In this document: piece after piece, positions 18,816 to 27,431 of the stretch
How the letters are laid out: each line of letters starts with the position of its first letter
Position numbering within the stretch: position 1 is the stretch's first letter
Assembly: GCF_030348765.1 (NCBI RefSeq)
Contig: NZ_JAUCEU010000007.1
Location: 4,933,501 to 4,997,500, forward strand
DNA from: Neobacillus sp. CF12
GTDB lineage: Bacteria; Bacillota; Bacilli; Bacillales; Cytobacillaceae
Reading direction: 5' to 3'
Length of the DNA stretch: 64,000 bases
Notes under the pieces: generated by a model
What the model was told of the DNA's origin: nothing
Seen by the model: the letters and a program-made list of their open reading frames with translations, nothing else
The model's database searches: none
Made by a program: the position numbers and the translations under genes

Positions 18816-19634
18816 ATGATTATTGGCTTTCAAACTGCAAATTATTTTGCCCGTGCAACGAACTACCAATCAAGTATGGAAGCATGGGGAGAAGCTGAGC
18901 GCAAAGTAATTGAAACCTTTAGCTTAGCAGAATTCGACCGCATTTGCCATGATATTCGAGGTGCGGGGTTTCAAAATATGGAATTATGGATGGGACATGC
19001 TTTTCCTAAATTTATGACTCCTTATTTTGCAGAAGAATTAAAGAAAATTTGGCAGAGTTATGGTTTAAGCGTCTATTCATATTCTTGTTCGCTTGGCGAC
19101 CCAATCCGCTATCCAAGATGGACTAGGCTGTGTTTTGAAACAGCCAAAATGCTAGGAATTGACTTAATTACAAGCGGCATTACCAAAGAGTCAGCTCCGG
19201 TCATTTATAGTCTATGTAATGAATTTGGGATCAAGGTGGGCGTTGAGAACCATCCAGAAAAGCATCCTGATGAAATCAAGGCGATTATCGGTGATTATGG
19301 AGACTTACTTGGTGCGGTTGTTGATACGGGGTGGTATGGAACACAGGACTTTTCTGCATCTGAAGCGATTTTGCAATTAAAGGATTCCTTACTTAATGTA
19401 CATTTAAAAGATGTCAAAGAAGCAGGCAGGCATAATCCTGTCGCACTCGGAACGGGAATTGCCGGTATTGCTGAGTGTGTTTATGCCCTGAAGGAAATTG
19501 GCTATGATCGGACGGTATCCATTGAGCAGGAAGCGGGGGAGTATGATCCAACAGATGACTGCGCCAGTGCTCTTCAATGGATTAAGAGTTTAATAGATGA
19601 AAGCAAGCATAATTCCCATTCGGTTATGCTTTAA
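18816..19634 (+). CDS. Sugar phosphate isomerase/epimerase-family TIM barrel (AP endonuclease 2 fold)
   Basis: A 272-residue xylose-isomerase-like TIM barrel (PF01261). It shows metal-ligand motifs in order: VENHPEKHPDE, VVDTGWYG, NVHLKDVKEAG and SIEQEAGEYDP. Members isomerise or epimerise keto-sugars, dehydrate inosose or cleave 3-keto-glycosides. It is followed 35 bases later by a Gfo/Idh/MocA oxidoreductase, a pairing found in inositol-like and 3-keto-glycoside chemistry. ATG 18816 has AGAGGTG 7 bases upstream. An open frame extends back to 18720 inside the GH20 gene but has no ribosome binding site. Confidence 0.85.
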   Translation: MIIGFQTANYFARATNYQSSMEAWGEAERKVIETFSLAEFDRICHDIRGAGFQNMELWMGHAFPKFMTPYFAEELKKIWQSYGLSVYSYSCSLGDPIRYPRWTRLCFETAKMLGIDLITSGITKESAPVIYSLCNEFGIKVGVENHPEKHPDEIKAIIGDYGDLLGAVVDTGWYGTQDFSASEAILQLKDSLLNVHLKDVKEAGRHNPVALGTGIAGIAECVYALKEIGYDRTVSIEQEAGEYDPTDDCASALQWIKSLIDESKHNSHSVML

Positions 19635-19669
19635 TTACCTTTTAATCAAAAAACGATGAGGAGAATGAA

Positions 19670-20650
19670 ATGATGGTACGGATTGCAGTAGTTGGCACTG
19701 GCTGGCAAGGCCAGGGGCATTTAAGTACGATGCAGAAAATATCTGGAATTGAAGTAGTTGGTGTTTGTGAATTAAATGAAGAAACCCTCTTAAAAGCCAC
19801 AACTAAATTTGGTGTAAAGGGTTTTACTGATTATGTGAAAATGCTTGAGGAAAGTAAGCCTGACGGAGTCATTATATGTACACCACCAGAAGTGCGGGAG
19901 TTTCTTGTCCGTGAAGCAGCGGAACGGGGGATCCATTGTTTTATAGAAAAACCGCCTGCAAAAGATCTCGAGATGGCTAAAAAAGTCGATGAGATATTAG
20001 ATCAATCTGGAGTCATTAACAGTGTTGGCTTTATGTACCGGTACAGTCCTGCTGTTGCCTACATAAAAGAACTTATTAAAGGCAAAAGGGTTGCGTGGGT
20101 CCGCAGTGCCATGCTTGATGGTTTAGCACTTCGTCCTAACTGGCCGCGCTGGTTTTTTAATAAAGAAATTTCAGGTGGGCCAGTATTTGATCAGGCGATT
20201 CATATCTTTGACCTCTCCCGCTATCTGCTTGGGGAAGTAGAGCGAGTAACTGGTTATCAAGGCAATCTGGTTGTTCAAAAAGGCGGAGACTTTACGGTTG
20301 AGGATAGCTTTACCCTTTTGATGAAATACCAAAATGGAATATTACAAAATCATACCCATACTTGGTCCTATCCGGATGTATTTACGCAAATAGAACTAAT
20401 TTCCGATCAGCTGCATTTAACACTTGATCTTGTTAAAGGAAGTGTGACCGGTAAGGTAGAAGGGGAAGCAGTATCCTTCGAGGCCGAGGAACATGGACTA
20501 TATCAGCTTGAACTGGAAGCATTCGCGAAGGCCATTGAAGAAAAAAATCCTGAATTCGTGCTAGCAACCTATAAAGACAGTATTCAATCTCTATCAGTTG
20601 CCCTCGAAGCACTGGAGGTTCTTGAGGCTGATAAAAAGGTAAATAGTTAA
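19670..20650 (+). CDS. Gfo/Idh/MocA-family NAD(P)-dependent oxidoreductase
   Basis: A 326-residue oxidoreductase. The N-terminal Rossmann motif is VVGTGWQGQGH, the catalytic Lys lies in CFIEKPPAK, and the C-terminal alpha/beta domain has GGPVFDQAIHIFDL, where a conserved Asp and His act in sugar oxidation. Members oxidise a free sugar, sugar-phosphate or glycoside hydroxyl, often at C3. It is preceded by the TIM-barrel isomerase. ATGs at 19670 and 19673 share GAGGAGA upstream. It is one of four such oxidoreductases in this window, three of them adjacent to a TIM-barrel partner or part of a set with one. Confidence 0.9.
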   Translation: MMVRIAVVGTGWQGQGHLSTMQKISGIEVVGVCELNEETLLKATTKFGVKGFTDYVKMLEESKPDGVIICTPPEVREFLVREAAERGIHCFIEKPPAKDLEMAKKVDEILDQSGVINSVGFMYRYSPAVAYIKELIKGKRVAWVRSAMLDGLALRPNWPRWFFNKEISGGPVFDQAIHIFDLSRYLLGEVERVTGYQGNLVVQKGGDFTVEDSFTLLMKYQNGILQNHTHTWSYPDVFTQIELISDQLHLTLDLVKGSVTGKVEGEAVSFEAEEHGLYQLELEAFAKAIEEKNPEFVLATYKDSIQSLSVALEALEVLEADKKVNS

Positions 20651-20664
20651 ATAAGAACGGCGTC

Positions 20665-20706
20665 AGAGAATGCCGAGACTGCTAAAGGTGTTCGCAGGCA
20701 TTCTCT
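20665..20706 (+). other. Perfect 10-bp inverted repeat upstream of the DUF624 gene
   Basis: AGAGAATGCC (20665-20674) pairs perfectly with GGCATTCTCT (20697-20706) around a 22-base loop. Only TTT follows, so it is a poor terminator. It lies 28 bases before the DUF624 start codon, at the boundary between the enzyme block and the importer block, and could tune read-through or mRNA stability. Confidence 0.5.
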
Positions 20707-20733
20707 TTGATTACATGTAAAGGAGAGAGTGAT

Positions 20734-21333
20734 ATGGGCAGAGCGCTTACTTTTTTAATGGAGTGGCTGTGGAGACTATTATATTTAAATGCAATCTGGA
20801 TATTGTTTTCATTACCGGTCATTACCGTGATCCCAGCAACAGCTTCGATGTTTAGCGTACTGGACAAATGGGTTAGGGAAGATCAGCATGAGCCAGATTT
20901 TAAAGTCTATTTCCGTGAGTTTAAGAGATTATTTCTAAAAAGCTATCTGCTCGGGCTTTCCATTGTACTGATTGGCGGATTACTATTTTTAGACCTGCTG
21001 ATTCTAAGAAATGCGGTTTCTGATATCTTTGTGACCATTCGCTATGGATTATTGTTGTTTAGCTTATTATTTTTAATTGCCGTGTCCTATAGTTTTCCTG
21101 TTTATCTGCGCTATCAGTACCCGTGGTATAAAACACTGTTTTTTTCTTTTATGCTAGGAATCCGTAACCCTGCTATCACATTTTTGATGTCGTGTGGCTT
21201 TTTGTTGGTTTTGTTACTGTTTATGTTTGCTACAGGTGTTGGTTTATTATTATTCGCGAGTTCAATAGCTTTAATCAGCACGATTTCTGCACATTTTATC
21301 ATTAGTAGACTGCCAGAAATAGTGGTTGATTAA
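20734..21333 (+). CDS. DUF624 (YesL-like) membrane protein
   Basis: A 199-residue integral membrane protein with about five hydrophobic segments and the DUF624 opening pattern (MEWLWRLLYLNAIWILFSLPVI shortened here to its key Leu-Asn-x-x-W core). In B. subtilis YesL, a member of this family, is encoded next to the yesO-Q rhamnogalacturonan importer. The same position beside an ABC sugar importer is seen here. The function is not established; a role in transporter assembly or function is only a guess. ATG 20734 follows AAAGGAGAG. The upstream TTG at 20707 lies within the hairpin region and lacks a ribosome binding site. Confidence 0.85.
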   Translation: MGRALTFLMEWLWRLLYLNAIWILFSLPVITVIPATASMFSVLDKWVREDQHEPDFKVYFREFKRLFLKSYLLGLSIVLIGGLLFLDLLILRNAVSDIFVTIRYGLLLFSLLFLIAVSYSFPVYLRYQYPWYKTLFFSFMLGIRNPAITFLMSCGFLLVLLLFMFATGVGLLLFASSIALISTISAHFIISRLPEIVVD

Positions 21334-21403
21334 GAGTTTTGGCTAGTTTATGTCTATTTTAATTTAACCGCCAAAAAAATTTTATAGAATTTTCAAAAAT
21401 CAA

Positions 21404-21432
21404 TTGACATGAAAGCGCATTCATATAATAAT
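21404..21432 (+). promoter_or_regulatory. SigA-type promoter of the sugar importer operon
   Basis: A perfect -35 TTGACA at 21404-21409 is followed after 17 bases by AATAAT (21427-21432), five of six matches to the -10 consensus. An overlapping TATAAT at 21424 would have only 14 bases of spacing. The site lies 170 bases upstream of the binding-protein start and defines a new transcription unit inside the cluster. Confidence 0.65.
21410..21423 (+). promoter_or_regulatory. cre site (CcpA operator) inside the importer promoter
   Basis: TGAAAGCGCATTCA matches the Bacillus cre consensus TGWAANCGNTNWCA at 13 of 14 positions. It fills the spacer between the -35 and -10 boxes, so CcpA bound here would block RNA polymerase directly. 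This predicts repression of importer synthesis when glucose is present. Confidence 0.75.
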
Positions 21433-21604
21433 AGTAATAAGTCCACAACATCCCACAACAAACGTCAATTAAAACACCAAGAAACGATATAATTCCATAT
21501 GCCTCTGAGAAAAAATTAATGGAGGGAGAAAAGTTTACAATTACAGATCAGTAGTTTGTGAGGGTTGTGACCAAAAAAGAATAATCTATTTAGGGGGAAA
21601 ATGA

Positions 21605-22942
21605 ATGAAGACAGTAAGAAAAACATTAGTGTCGCTGTTAATTTTGGCAATAAGCTTCTCTTTAATCCTGGCTGGCTGTTCAAGCAAGGAATCCGGAGCA
21701 ACAAAGTCAAGTGGAAATTCTAAAGACGGTGAAAAAGTTGTTATCGATTTCTGGACCTTTTGGGGTTCTGAAATACGCAGACCAATCATTGAAAAAATTA
21801 TTGATGATTTCAATAAATCACAGGATAGAATTGAAGTAAAACATACATATCTTCCATTTGGGGATATTTGGACGAAAAACTTAGCATCAATCGCCGCCGG
21901 AAATCCAGCAGACTTAATCATTAACGATATAAACGCAGTTGGAACCCGTGCGAAAAACAATCAAATTACGAATCTTGAAAAATATTTGAAGAAGGACCCA
22001 GAAGTAAAGGACCGCTTCTTCCCAGAATTGTATAATGCTACTCAGTACAAAGGGGATACTTACGCATTGCCATTCAACACAGATACACGTCTCTTATTCT
22101 GGAATAAAGATATGTTTAAAGAAGCTGGCCTTGATCCTAATACACCACCAAAAACATGGGCAGAGTTAGAAGAAATGGGTAAAAAGCTAGATGTGAAAAA
22201 AGGAGATAAATTCGAAAGAATCGGTTATCTGCCAAACTATGGAATTGAATCAGATGTCTGGATGATGAATGCAGACGGAAAAGCCTACTGGGATTTTGAT
22301 GCAAATAAACCGGTTATCAATGATGAAACAAACGTAAAAGCGTTAACATGGATTAAAAACTACTTTGACTATTACGGTGATAAAACCATTAATAATTTTA
22401 AGGCGGAATTTGGAGAGCAAACGGCAGATCCATTTGTTGCTGGTAAATTAGCAATAACTACTGATAATGCAAATTTCTTCACGAAACTAAGAGATTATGG
22501 TGAAGGAATAAACTTCGGGGTTGCCCCATTACCTGAAATGGAACCTGGAACCGGTAATACAAGCTGGGGCGGTGGATTTGTGGCTGAAATTCCTAAAGGA
22601 GCGAAACATCCTGATGAAGCATGGGAATTCCTGAAGTATTTAACTGACGTTCAAGCACAAGAATTCTGGGCAGTGAAGAACTTTGATATTGTTGCCAACA
22701 AAGAAGCAGCAGAAAAAGCTTCTGGTAGTGCAGATTTTACAGAGGAAGGCAAGTTGGTGTATTCGGCAGCAAATGAGAACATGAAACAAACTTTGCTTAC
22801 GCCATTTCCAGTTGAAGCACCTGACTTTATCAATTTAATTAAACCTGAGCTTGAATTGGTTCTATTAGGGAAAAAGTCACCGAAACAAGGATTGGATGCC
22901 GCACAAAAGGCAGTAGAAGAGTTGGTTAAAAGTAACAAATAA
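21605..22942 (+). CDS. Sugar ABC transporter substrate-binding lipoprotein
   Basis: A 445-residue extracellular solute-binding protein (family 1, CUT1 type). It has a Lys/Arg-rich N-terminus, a hydrophobic core, and a lipobox LAGC with the lipid-modified Cys25, followed by a Ser/Gly linker. The mature protein starts with the strand VVIDFWTFWG and carries ALPFNTDTRLLFWNKDMFKEAGLDP, the classic hinge and ligand region, here quoted in part (key: NTDTRLLFWN). It captures an oligosaccharide outside the membrane and delivers it to the two permeases encoded next. It is the only clearly exported protein of the carbohydrate locus. AGGGGGA lies 6 bases before the ATG. The upstream promoter has a cre box. 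Confidence 0.93.
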   Translation: MKTVRKTLVSLLILAISFSLILAGCSSKESGATKSSGNSKDGEKVVIDFWTFWGSEIRRPIIEKIIDDFNKSQDRIEVKHTYLPFGDIWTKNLASIAAGNPADLIINDINAVGTRAKNNQITNLEKYLKKDPEVKDRFFPELYNATQYKGDTYALPFNTDTRLLFWNKDMFKEAGLDPNTPPKTWAELEEMGKKLDVKKGDKFERIGYLPNYGIESDVWMMNADGKAYWDFDANKPVINDETNVKALTWIKNYFDYYGDKTINNFKAEFGEQTADPFVAGKLAITTDNANFFTKLRDYGEGINFGVAPLPEMEPGTGNTSWGGGFVAEIPKGAKHPDEAWEFLKYLTDVQAQEFWAVKNFDIVANKEAAEKASGSADFTEEGKLVYSAANENMKQTLLTPFPVEAPDFINLIKPELELVLLGKKSPKQGLDAAQKAVEELVKSNK

Positions 22943-23016
22943 TAATAGTAAATTGTACGGGGAGTGACTTTAATTCGCTCCCTGATTGTTTAACCTTGAA
23001 AGAAGGGATGGACGAG

Positions 23017-23979
23017 ATGGAAAGAATGATTTCAGACAAAACAGTAGTTACAAAAAAATTAAAAAAATCGAAAGTTAACGCCTCGTTACAGCGAAAAGAA
23101 GGATTGCAAGGATACCTTTTTATTGCACCTTGGATCATTGGGTTTCTGTTTTTTATGGCTGGACCACTGTTATTTTCCCTCTATGGAAGCTTTACCAATT
23201 TCAACATCACTTCAAAAATGGATTTTATCGGTCTTGATAACTTCAAAAAAATGTTTACAAATGACCCAATCATTTGGCTCTCACTGAAAAATACGCTTTA
23301 TTTTGTCGTCATCTCTGTGCCGTTAACAACAGTAGGGGCTGTCCTGCTTGCTGTTCTTTTAAATCAGGGAATAAAGGGGATGCGAGTATTTCGAACCATT
23401 TTTTATTTACCGGCTGTTTTATCCGGTGTAGGCGTTTATTTGCTCTGGATGCAGCTTTTAAGTCCTTCTTCAGGATTGGTAAACACACTGCTTGGTTTTG
23501 TAGGGGTTGAAGGTCCTGCATGGCTGACAGATCCTTCCTGGACAAAGAACGCCTTAATTTTCATGAAAATGTGGAGTGTCGGCGGCGGAATGCTTTTGTA
23601 CTTAGCAAGCCTTCAAGGTGTATCACCGTCCTTATATGAAGCAGCTGAGATTGACGGGGCAAGCTCGTTTAGGAAATTTTTTCATATTACATTGCCAATG
23701 ATTACCCCAGTTATCTTTTTTGATCTTGTGACGAGTACAATTGGGGCCTTCCAGATATTTCAGGAAGCCTACGTAATGAGTGACAGTGGAGATGGAGGAC
23801 CAGCCAATTCACTGGTATTCTTCAATCTACATATGTGGAACAAAGCGTTTGAGGTTTTCGATATGGGTTACGCAATGGCCATGTCATGGGTATTATTCAT
23901 CATTATCCTTGTATTAACAGTTTTCAACCTAAAGATTGCCCCACGGTGGGTTCATTATGAAGGGGAGGATCGGAAATGA
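23017..23979 (+). CDS. Sugar ABC transporter permease, MalF-type
   Basis: A 320-residue inner-membrane permease with six predicted hydrophobic segments after a basic N-terminal tail. The cytoplasmic EAA loop is readable (EAAEIDGASSFRKFF..ITLPM), which docks the ATPase. It pairs with the MalG-type permease encoded by the next gene (4-base ATGA overlap). The ATG at 23017 has AAGGG 9 bases upstream. The open frame runs back to a TTG at 22996, which lies upstream of that site. No ATP-binding subunit is encoded in the window. Confidence 0.92.
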   Translation: MERMISDKTVVTKKLKKSKVNASLQRKEGLQGYLFIAPWIIGFLFFMAGPLLFSLYGSFTNFNITSKMDFIGLDNFKKMFTNDPIIWLSLKNTLYFVVISVPLTTVGAVLLAVLLNQGIKGMRVFRTIFYLPAVLSGVGVYLLWMQLLSPSSGLVNTLLGFVGVEGPAWLTDPSWTKNALIFMKMWSVGGGMLLYLASLQGVSPSLYEAAEIDGASSFRKFFHITLPMITPVIFFDLVTSTIGAFQIFQEAYVMSDSGDGGPANSLVFFNLHMWNKAFEVFDMGYAMAMSWVLFIIILVLTVFNLKIAPRWVHYEGEDRK

Positions 23980-24851
23980 GTACAGCAGCCCAAACAAATG
24001 AAAATTATTTTAAAAGTGCGAATTTCAAGAAAAAAACTGGTAAAACCATTGTCCTAATCATTCTCATTTTAGGAAGTCTGTTAATTTTATCTCCAATCTG
24101 GTGGATGATCGCCACCTCTTTGAAGGATATGAAAGAAATCATGACCTATCCGCCAACCTTTATACCGAAAGAATGGCATTGGGAAAACTATTTAATAACA
24201 CTGCAAAAAGGTCCCTTTTTGCAATATACCTTGAACACTCTGTTTATTACTTTTTTTGTTGTAATCGGAAATGTTGTGGCAAACTCGTTTATTGCTTACG
24301 GATTTGCAAAAATCCAGTTTAAAGGCCGGAATGTTTTGTTCGCATGCGTCCTTGCAACAATGATGATTCCCGGATTTGTTACACTAGTTCCGCAATATGT
24401 GATTTATGCAAAGCTGGGATGGTTAAACACCTATTTACCGTTAATTCTCCCTGCTTTCTTTGGAAGTGCCTTTAATATTTTCTTACTTAGACAGTTCTTT
24501 TTGACGATACCGAATGAACTAATTGAAGCCGCCAAAATTGATGGAGCTAATCATTTATATATATGGTGGAAAATTTTCATTCCACTGGCAAAACCGGCGA
24601 TTGCCACTGTTGCCATTTTTTCATTTAATGGAGCATGGAATGATTTTCTTGGTCCACTATTATACCTAAATGATGAGTCTCTCTATACGCTGCAGTTGGG
24701 TTTGCAAATATTTAAAGGTCAAAATGATACTCAATGGAACTTTTTGATGGCAGGTTCGATTATGGTATTACTTCCGGTTATCACCATCTTCTTCTTCTTC
24801 CAGCGCTACTTTATTGAAGGAATGAACTTAACAGCTGGATCTAAGGGATAA
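23976..24851 (+). CDS. Carbohydrate ABC transporter permease, MalG-type
   Basis: A 291-residue permease with six membrane segments. The first follows a short N-terminal tail (VLIILILGSLLIL). The EAA loop reads EAAKIDGANHLYIWWKIFIPLAKP in full family form (key residues EAA---G---------I-LP). The C-terminus ends in FIEGMNLTAGSKG, the usual CUT1 MalG-type ending. It forms the heterodimeric channel with the preceding permease and probably uses a shared MsmX-like ATPase from elsewhere in the genome, as Bacillus CUT1 systems commonly do (family knowledge; not visible here). Confidence 0.92.
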   Translation: MSTAAQTNENYFKSANFKKKTGKTIVLIILILGSLLILSPIWWMIATSLKDMKEIMTYPPTFIPKEWHWENYLITLQKGPFLQYTLNTLFITFFVVIGNVVANSFIAYGFAKIQFKGRNVLFACVLATMMIPGFVTLVPQYVIYAKLGWLNTYLPLILPAFFGSAFNIFLLRQFFLTIPNELIEAAKIDGANHLYIWWKIFIPLAKPAIATVAIFSFNGAWNDFLGPLLYLNDESLYTLQLGLQIFKGQNDTQWNFLMAGSIMVLLPVITIFFFFQRYFIEGMNLTAGSKG

Positions 24852-24893
24852 TCCGAACCTTTTGGAATTTTAAAGGAAGGAATTGTTTAATTA

Positions 24894-26390
24894 ATGGCAT
24901 TACTAGGAATTGATATTGGGACTACCCATTGTAAGGCAGGGGTATTTAAAGAAAATGGATCCGTTATTCAGATAGCTGTCCGCCCAACCATTGCCCATTA
25001 TAACCGTCAAGGAGAACCGTATTATTTGCCTGAAGAAATATGGGGAAATATTACAAGTTGTTTAAAGGAAATTATGCTTTGCTGTGAGGAAGAGGTATCG
25101 GCTATCGGCATTACAAGTATGGCAGAAACTGGGCTGCTGGTGGACAAGCAAACAGGAAAACCAAGGACCCATTTCATTCCATGGTTCAGCCGATGTGCTG
25201 AAGCCGAAGCGGAGGAAATTTCCAATGAGGATATCCCTCTAAATCGCTTTCAGAAAACCGGCCTCCATAATAGTTACAAATATGGGCTTGCAAAATTAAT
25301 ACGGTTAAAAAGGCAGCAAACCTGCATTTTGGAAGGGGCTGTCTGGCTGTCAGCTTCGGATTTTATTGCTTATATGCTTACCGGGAATTTTGCAACAGAT
25401 TATTCTCTGGCGGCAAGAACCTATGCGTTCAGGATTGATCAACAAGTATGGGATCGGGACTGGATTAGGCATTTCAATCTTCCGGACCAATTATTTCCGG
25501 AAGCATTGCCAAGCGGAACAAAAATGGGAGTAACTCTGTCGACGGGGTTGGAAGAGCTCGGAATACCTCGAGGGATACCTGTTACAGTTGCAGGTCATGA
25601 CCACCTCGTAGCTGCCCTTGCCGTTGGTGCTATCACCCCTGGAAGTGTATTTGATTCTATTGGTACAGCTGAAACACTTGTAGGGGCGATAGAGAAAAAG
25701 CAGCTTACGGAAATGGAATTTGCATCAGGTATTACGTTTGGATGTCATGTCGTGAAGGACAGATTCTTTTGGATGGGAGGAATTTCAGCCTCCGGAGGTT
25801 CAATTGAATGGTTTAGAGAGCAGTTTTCTGATCAAAAAATGTCCTATGATGAAATTATGAGTCTATCAGCCAAATCATTAGAGGGGCCGTCCGGTATTTT
25901 ATACTATCCATACTTATCCGGGAGTGGTTCCCCACAGCCTGACCCGTTTGCAAGAGGAGCTTTCATCGGTCTCAAGACATCTCATAAACGTGAAGATCTT
26001 TTGAAAGCGATGATGGAGGGAACTGCATTCGAACTGGAATCGATTCGCAGATCAGCTGAAAGAATGGCGGGACATCGGATTAATCAAATGATTTCTGTTG
26101 GCGGAGGGACAAAAAACCATTACTGGATGCAAATAAAATCAGACATTACAAACTGCCATTTGATCATTCCGGAAATAAATGAAGCGACCCTGCTTGGAGC
26201 CGCTATTACAGCAGGGATTTGCTCAGGTATGTATAAGAACGAAGAAGAAGCTGCAAAGGCAATTCAATTTACTAAACCTAACGAAATAGCACCTAATCAG
26301 CAGCTTCATCATGAATATAAACGCTTGTACGAAGAAGGATATATGGGGCTTCAACTACATTTGCGGAACTTTTATCAAAATTTCCGCTAA
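24894..26390 (+). CDS. FGGY-family carbohydrate kinase
   Basis: A 498-residue sugar kinase of the xylulokinase/gluconokinase superfamily. The N-terminal domain starts GIDIGTTHCKAG (ATP phosphate loop). The middle has AGHDHLVAAL with the likely catalytic Asp, and the C-terminal domain has SVGGGTKNHYWMQIKSDI, the FGGY C-terminal signature. The sugar cannot be deduced. The immediate neighbours are the ABC importer upstream and the second FBA-like aldolase downstream, so phosphorylation of a keto-sugar followed by aldol cleavage is a plausible sequence. The ribosome binding site AAGGAAGG lies 13 bases before the ATG, longer than usual, which may lower translation. Confidence 0.88.
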   Translation: MALLGIDIGTTHCKAGVFKENGSVIQIAVRPTIAHYNRQGEPYYLPEEIWGNITSCLKEIMLCCEEEVSAIGITSMAETGLLVDKQTGKPRTHFIPWFSRCAEAEAEEISNEDIPLNRFQKTGLHNSYKYGLAKLIRLKRQQTCILEGAVWLSASDFIAYMLTGNFATDYSLAARTYAFRIDQQVWDRDWIRHFNLPDQLFPEALPSGTKMGVTLSTGLEELGIPRGIPVTVAGHDHLVAALAVGAITPGSVFDSIGTAETLVGAIEKKQLTEMEFASGITFGCHVVKDRFFWMGGISASGGSIEWFREQFSDQKMSYDEIMSLSAKSLEGPSGILYYPYLSGSGSPQPDPFARGAFIGLKTSHKREDLLKAMMEGTAFELESIRRSAERMAGHRINQMISVGGGTKNHYWMQIKSDITNCHLIIPEINEATLLGAAITAGICSGMYKNEEEAAKAIQFTKPNEIAPNQQLHHEYKRLYEEGYMGLQLHLRNFYQNFR

Positions 26391-26433
26391 CCGATTTAAA
26401 TGAAAAAAAACAAATCAAAGGGGGACAAGGTTA

Positions 26434-27354
26434 ATGGCAAAGAATAGTAATCTAGTAAATGTACTGCCGTTAAAAGAAGTATTAATAGAAGCTGAAAAAA
26501 AGGGCTATGCAATTGGTTCTTTCTCACCACGATATACTCCAATGATTCGCCCGGTTTTACGAGCTGGAGAAAAGACAAAATCTCCATTGATTGTCCAAAT
26601 TTCTCAAAAAGAATTAGAACGGTATGGCATTACCCCGTTTGAATTTGGAGAAGAATTTTACAAGGCCATTGAGGAAGAAAAAATTACAGTGCCAGTTGTT
26701 CTTCATCTTGATCATACAAAGGAATTCTCCGTTATAGAGGATACGATTGAAGCAGGGTTTACTTCTGTCATGATTGATGCTTCTGAGAAAGAGCTGGATG
26801 AAAATATTGCCATCAGTAAAGAAGTGGTTAAATTTGCTCATGCAAAAGGTGTTTCTGTCGAAGCGGAACTTGGAAAAATCGGAACAACTGATTTTGTGGA
26901 AACTGACAAAGATGAAGAGCTCTATACAGACCCTGAGGAAGCACTGAAGTTTGTGAATGAGACTGGCTGTGATGCGCTGGCTGTTTCGGTCGGAACGGCA
27001 CATGGTGTCTATCTAGTCAAACAGCCAAAGGTCGACGTTGACCGCTTAAGGGCAATCAGAAAATTAACCCCGGTTCATTTAGTTCTTCACGGAGGATCCG
27101 GTGTACCATCTGAAATGATTAAAGAGGCGACAAAGCTTCCGAATGGCGGTATAAGTAAAGTTAATATCGCAACCGATTTAGAACTTGCACTTCTAAACGC
27201 CCTTGGAAGAAAAGAAAGAATGACCAACGAGGAGTGCAAAGCACTTTCAAAGGAGCAGTTAGAAATTGCTCGAAATGCAGTTGAGGCAACAGTAATTGAA
27301 AAAATCCAGTACTTTCTTGGAAGCGCGGAACAGGCAGAAAGCTTTCAAGCATAA
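26434..27354 (+). CDS. Class II fructose-bisphosphate aldolase-like protein, copy 2
   Basis: A 306-residue class II aldolase, the paralogue of the gene at 3238-4158 and most of its residues are the same by eye, including HLDHTK, EAELG, GTTDF, GTAHG, LHGGSG and NIATD. The most visible active-site-near change is AVSVGTAHG here against AVSCGTAHG in copy 1. Keeping two near-identical aldolases in one locus suggests different regulation or slightly different ketose phosphates. It follows the FGGY kinase by 43 bases (GGGGGAC before the ATG) and precedes GH84, the double MBL protein and the second GH38, all in the importer operon. Confidence 0.87.
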   Translation: MAKNSNLVNVLPLKEVLIEAEKKGYAIGSFSPRYTPMIRPVLRAGEKTKSPLIVQISQKELERYGITPFEFGEEFYKAIEEEKITVPVVLHLDHTKEFSVIEDTIEAGFTSVMIDASEKELDENIAISKEVVKFAHAKGVSVEAELGKIGTTDFVETDKDEELYTDPEEALKFVNETGCDALAVSVGTAHGVYLVKQPKVDVDRLRAIRKLTPVHLVLHGGSGVPSEMIKEATKLPNGGISKVNIATDLELALLNALGRKERMTNEECKALSKEQLEIARNAVEATVIEKIQYFLGSAEQAESFQA

Positions 27355-27370
27355 ATAGGTAGGTCACTTA

Positions 27371-27416
27371 TAAAAGCAAAGAACTGCTCTAGATATGCCG
27401 AGAAGTTTATCTTTTA
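27371..27416 (+). other. Two-part hairpin abutting the GH84 ribosome binding site
   Basis: Outer arms TAAAAG (27371-27376) and CTTTTA (27411-27416) enclose inner arms AACTGCTC (27382-27389) and GAGAAGTT (27400-27407, one mismatch). The structure ends at the AAGGAGG of the GH84 gene and could affect its translation. No match to a known riboswitch was recognised. Confidence 0.35.
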
Positions 27417-27431
27417 AAGGAGGTTTTTCGG

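Noticed and set aside
21424..21429. TATAAT as the -10 box of the importer promoter
   Set aside because: It is a perfect hexamer but only 14 bases from TTGACA; AATAAT at 21427 with 17-base spacing is preferred.
21520..21545. AGGAGGG-like element (ATGGAGGGAG) before the binding-protein leader, suggestive of a leader peptide
   Set aside because: No start codon followed by a meaningful open frame was found within normal spacing; the true ribosome binding site is AGGGGGA at 21592.
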